Assembly: GCF_027922425.1 (NCBI RefSeq) | Contig: NZ_BSFQ01000023.1 | Location: 50,804-114,803 of the forward strand | Source: Pseudonocardia halophobica | Lineage (GTDB): Bacteria > Actinomycetota > Actinomycetes > Mycobacteriales > Pseudonocardiaceae | Direction: 5' to 3' | DNA: 64,000 nucleotides | In this document: positions 62,759 through 64,000 of the stretch, in pieces | Numbering within the stretch: position 1 is the stretch's first letter | How the letters are laid out: each line of letters begins with the position of its first letter | The notes under the pieces: model-generated | What the model was told of the DNA's origin: nothing | What the model saw: only the letters and a program-made list of their open reading frames with translations | Database searches by the model: none | Made by a program: the position numbers and the translations under genes

Positions 62759-63465
62759 TCGGCGAGGTCCCCGTCGGCGGGCTCGGCCGGTCCGTCGGCG
62801 GCGCTGCGGCCGGGGGCCTCCCGCACGGTCCGGATCGCCGCGGTGATCAGCTCGTCGAGCTCCCGGTCGGCCTCGGACCGCGGCACCAGCCCGGCGAGGA
62901 CGTTGTGCGCGAAGAGCCGGGCGATGTCCTCGACGGTCCGCGGTCCGTCCGGCCGGTACCAGGTCCAGGCGTAGTTGCACATACCGAAGACCTGCAGGGC
63001 CGTCATCTGCGGGTCCGGGGTGTGCAGGAGTCCCCGCTCCGCCCCGGCCCGCAGGATGTCGACCACGATCTCGGTGTAGCGCACCCGCTGCTTGCGGACG
63101 TAGTCGGTGAGGTCGCCGTCGAAGTAGCGCACGAGCTCGCGCAGGCAGGCCAGGCTGGCGGCGCGGTCGTCCCGGTGCGCCGCGAGCAGCGCGTAGATCA
63201 TCGCGACGAGCCGGCTCACCGGGTCCTCGAGGTGGGCATGGACGAAGTCCGCCTCGGCGAAGCGCCGCGAGAAGTAGGCGACGTGCACCTCGCGCAGCAG
63301 GGCTTCCTTGTTGCCGAAGTGGTGGACGATCGTGCCCTTGCTCAGGTTCAGCTCCGCGGCGACGTCGCCGAGGCTGGTGTCCGCGTAGCCGCGGTCGGCG
63401 ACGTGCTCGGCGAAGACGCGCAGGATCGCGTCCCGGGAGCTCGCCCGCGGGCTCCGTCCTGGCAT
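62737..63465 (-). CDS. TetR family transcriptional regulator
   Basis: This 242-aa regulator has an N-terminal HTH: SRDAILRVFAEHVADRGYAD, then TSLGDVAAELNLSKGTIVHH with NKEALLREVHVAYF. It has a helical C-terminal ligand domain, and the last 30 residues are Pro-, Ala- and Asp-rich. It is divergent from an acyl-CoA synthetase gene. TATAGT (complement of 63472-63477) lies 6 nt from the ATG, so the message is probably leaderless. It is a likely repressor of the synthetase through the dyad at 63506-63525. Confidence 0.87.
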   Translation of the reverse strand: MPGRSPRASSRDAILRVFAEHVADRGYADTSLGDVAAELNLSKGTIVHHFGNKEALLREVHVAYFSRRFAEADFVHAHLEDPVSRLVAMIYALLAAHRDDRAASLACLRELVRYFDGDLTDYVRKQRVRYTEIVVDILRAGAERGLLHTPDPQMTALQVFGMCNYAWTWYRPDGPRTVEDIARLFAHNVLAGLVPRSEADRELDELITAAIRTVREAPGRSAADGPAEPADGDLAEPVPTVP

Positions 63466-63502
63466 CCGCCCACTATAGGGACAGGTCGGGCCGTGAGCCC
63501 TA

Positions 63503-63532
63503 TTGCTGACCGTACGGGCGGTCAGTTAAGTT
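63503..63532 (+). promoter_or_regulatory. Promoter with TetR-type operator in the spacer
   Basis: TTGCTG (63503-63508) and TAAGTT (63527-63532) are spaced by 18 nt. The dyad CTGACCG-N6-CGGTCAG (63506-63525) fills the spacer. A second repeat, ATAGGG (63475-63480) with CCCTAT (63498-63503), lies over the TetR start side. This mirrors the operator-in-spacer layout at 678-713. Confidence 0.55.
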
Positions 63533-63570
63533 GCGTCATCGCCCTGGCGCCGTTGCCACGAGGAGCCCAC

Positions 63571-64000
63571 ATGACCCCCGCCATCCCCGCGCTGCCGTCG
63601 TACGCCTCCGGGACCTCGGACGTCCCGCTGCTGGGCGACACGATCGGCGACAACCTCGACCGGACCGTCGCGGCGGACCCCGATCGCGAAGCGCTCGTCG
63701 ACGTGCCGAGCGGCCGCCGGTGGACCTACGGAGAGTTCCGCGCCGACGTCGACGCGCTGGCCCTGGGCCTGCTCGACGCAGGGGTCGTCAAGGGCGACCG
63801 GGTGGGGATTTGGGCGCCGAACATGGCGGAGTGGACGTTGTTGCAGTACGCGACGGCGAAGCTCGGTGCGATCCTGGTGAACATCAACCCGTCGTATCGG
63901 ACGCACGAGTTGGAGTATGTGCTCAGGCAGGCGGGGATCTCGCTGTTGGTGGCGGCGCGGGAGTTCAAGACCTCGAACTACGCGGCGATGATCGAGGAGG
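63571..64000 (+). CDS. AMP-binding acyl-CoA synthetase, N-terminal part (runs off window)
   Basis: The open frame from ATG 63571 to the window end gives 143 residues and continues beyond. It opens with LLGDTIGDNLDRTVAADPDR, then RRWTYGEFRADVDALALGLL, GDRVGIWAPNMAEWTLLQYA and LGAILVNINPSYRTHELEYV, the pattern of FadD-type acyl-CoA synthetases. ACGAGGAG precedes the start. The ATP loop and catalytic Lys are outside the window, so activity is not assessed. It is divergent from a TetR gene. Confidence 0.88.
   Translation, partial: MTPAIPALPSYASGTSDVPLLGDTIGDNLDRTVAADPDREALVDVPSGRRWTYGEFRADVDALALGLLDAGVVKGDRVGIWAPNMAEWTLLQYATAKLGAILVNINPSYRTHELEYVLRQAGISLLVAAREFKTSNYAAMIEE

Overview
This window is chromosomal DNA of a very GC-rich, metabolically versatile actinomycete, most likely a member of the Pseudonocardiaceae (Pseudonocardia-like). 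The indicators are a WhiB-family Fe-S protein, large LuxR-type regulators with N-terminal ATPase domains, a DUF222-HNH gene, a wax ester synthase/DGAT, several luciferase-like flavin or F420 oxidoreductases, ATGA/GTGA-coupled operons, many TAnnnT -10 boxes only 6-7 nt before a start codon (leaderless mRNAs), and long GC stem-loop terminators without U-tracts. The genus is an inference. I see no rRNA, tRNA, CRISPR array, prophage or insertion sequence.

Layout. (1) 1-5.0 kb: a degradation operon with the end of an amidase, an HSL-type esterase, an acid-CoA ligase, an ACMSD-like amidohydrolase, a DUF59/MIP18 Fe-S factor and a Dabb protein, followed by a TetR gene. Its promoter carries a palindrome in the -35/-10 spacer. 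(2) 5.9-9 kb: an FAD monooxygenase, a small orphan protein and a second amidohydrolase. (3) 8.9-16.1 kb: a LysR gene divergent from hyuA-hyuB-MFS-sarcosine-oxidase-like, which suggests N-methylhydantoin (creatinine-type) use. (4) 16.2-18.1 kb: a pRiA4b ORF-3-like protein and a UPF0158 gene interrupted by an in-frame TAG. (5) 18.2-21.6 kb: a MalT-like LuxR regulator, a WhiB7-like protein with an AT-hook-like tail and a coupled 77-aa protein.

(6) 21.7-28.5 kb: TetR, CoA ligase, LLM oxidoreductase, SDR, acetoacetyl-CoA synthetase and LLM, with two adjacent inverted repeats in the divergent promoter region. (7) 28.5-29.4 kb: a lower-GC island with one membrane-anchored orphan. (8) 29.4-39.7 kb: a BBE-type flavin oxidase fused to an NTF2-like domain, a DUF222-HNH gene with a probable LexA box, a cupin, a second large LuxR-ATPase regulator, an Ala/Gly repeat protein and katG. 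(9) 39.7-43.9 kb: WS/DGAT, a K+ channel with two RCK domains and two small membrane proteins. (10) 43.9-46.5 kb: an LLM oxidoreductase and a GH13 enzyme ending inside a hairpin terminator.

(11) 46.5-56.8 kb: an amide/amine region with N,N-dimethylformamidase-like subunits, a LuxR regulator, a copper amine oxidase with a DUF5134-like membrane protein, two APC permeases and an IclR regulator. Two copies of GTTCTCATTCGA lie between the divergent permease genes. (12) 56.8-64 kb: a molybdenum hydroxylase pair (IorAB type) followed by a tiny secreted protein, a GAF-LuxR regulator, an MHS-family transporter, and a TetR divergent from a truncated acyl-CoA synthetase with an operator between them.

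Overall this is a mosaic of catabolic modules, each with its own regulator, transporter or CoA ligase. No single feature proves an entirely new system. The best leads are the amidohydrolase/DUF59/Dabb operon, the interrupted UPF0158 gene, the DMFase/amine oxidase region, the oxidase-NTF2 fusion, the Ala/Gly repeat protein and the secreted peptide attached to a molybdenum hydroxylase.
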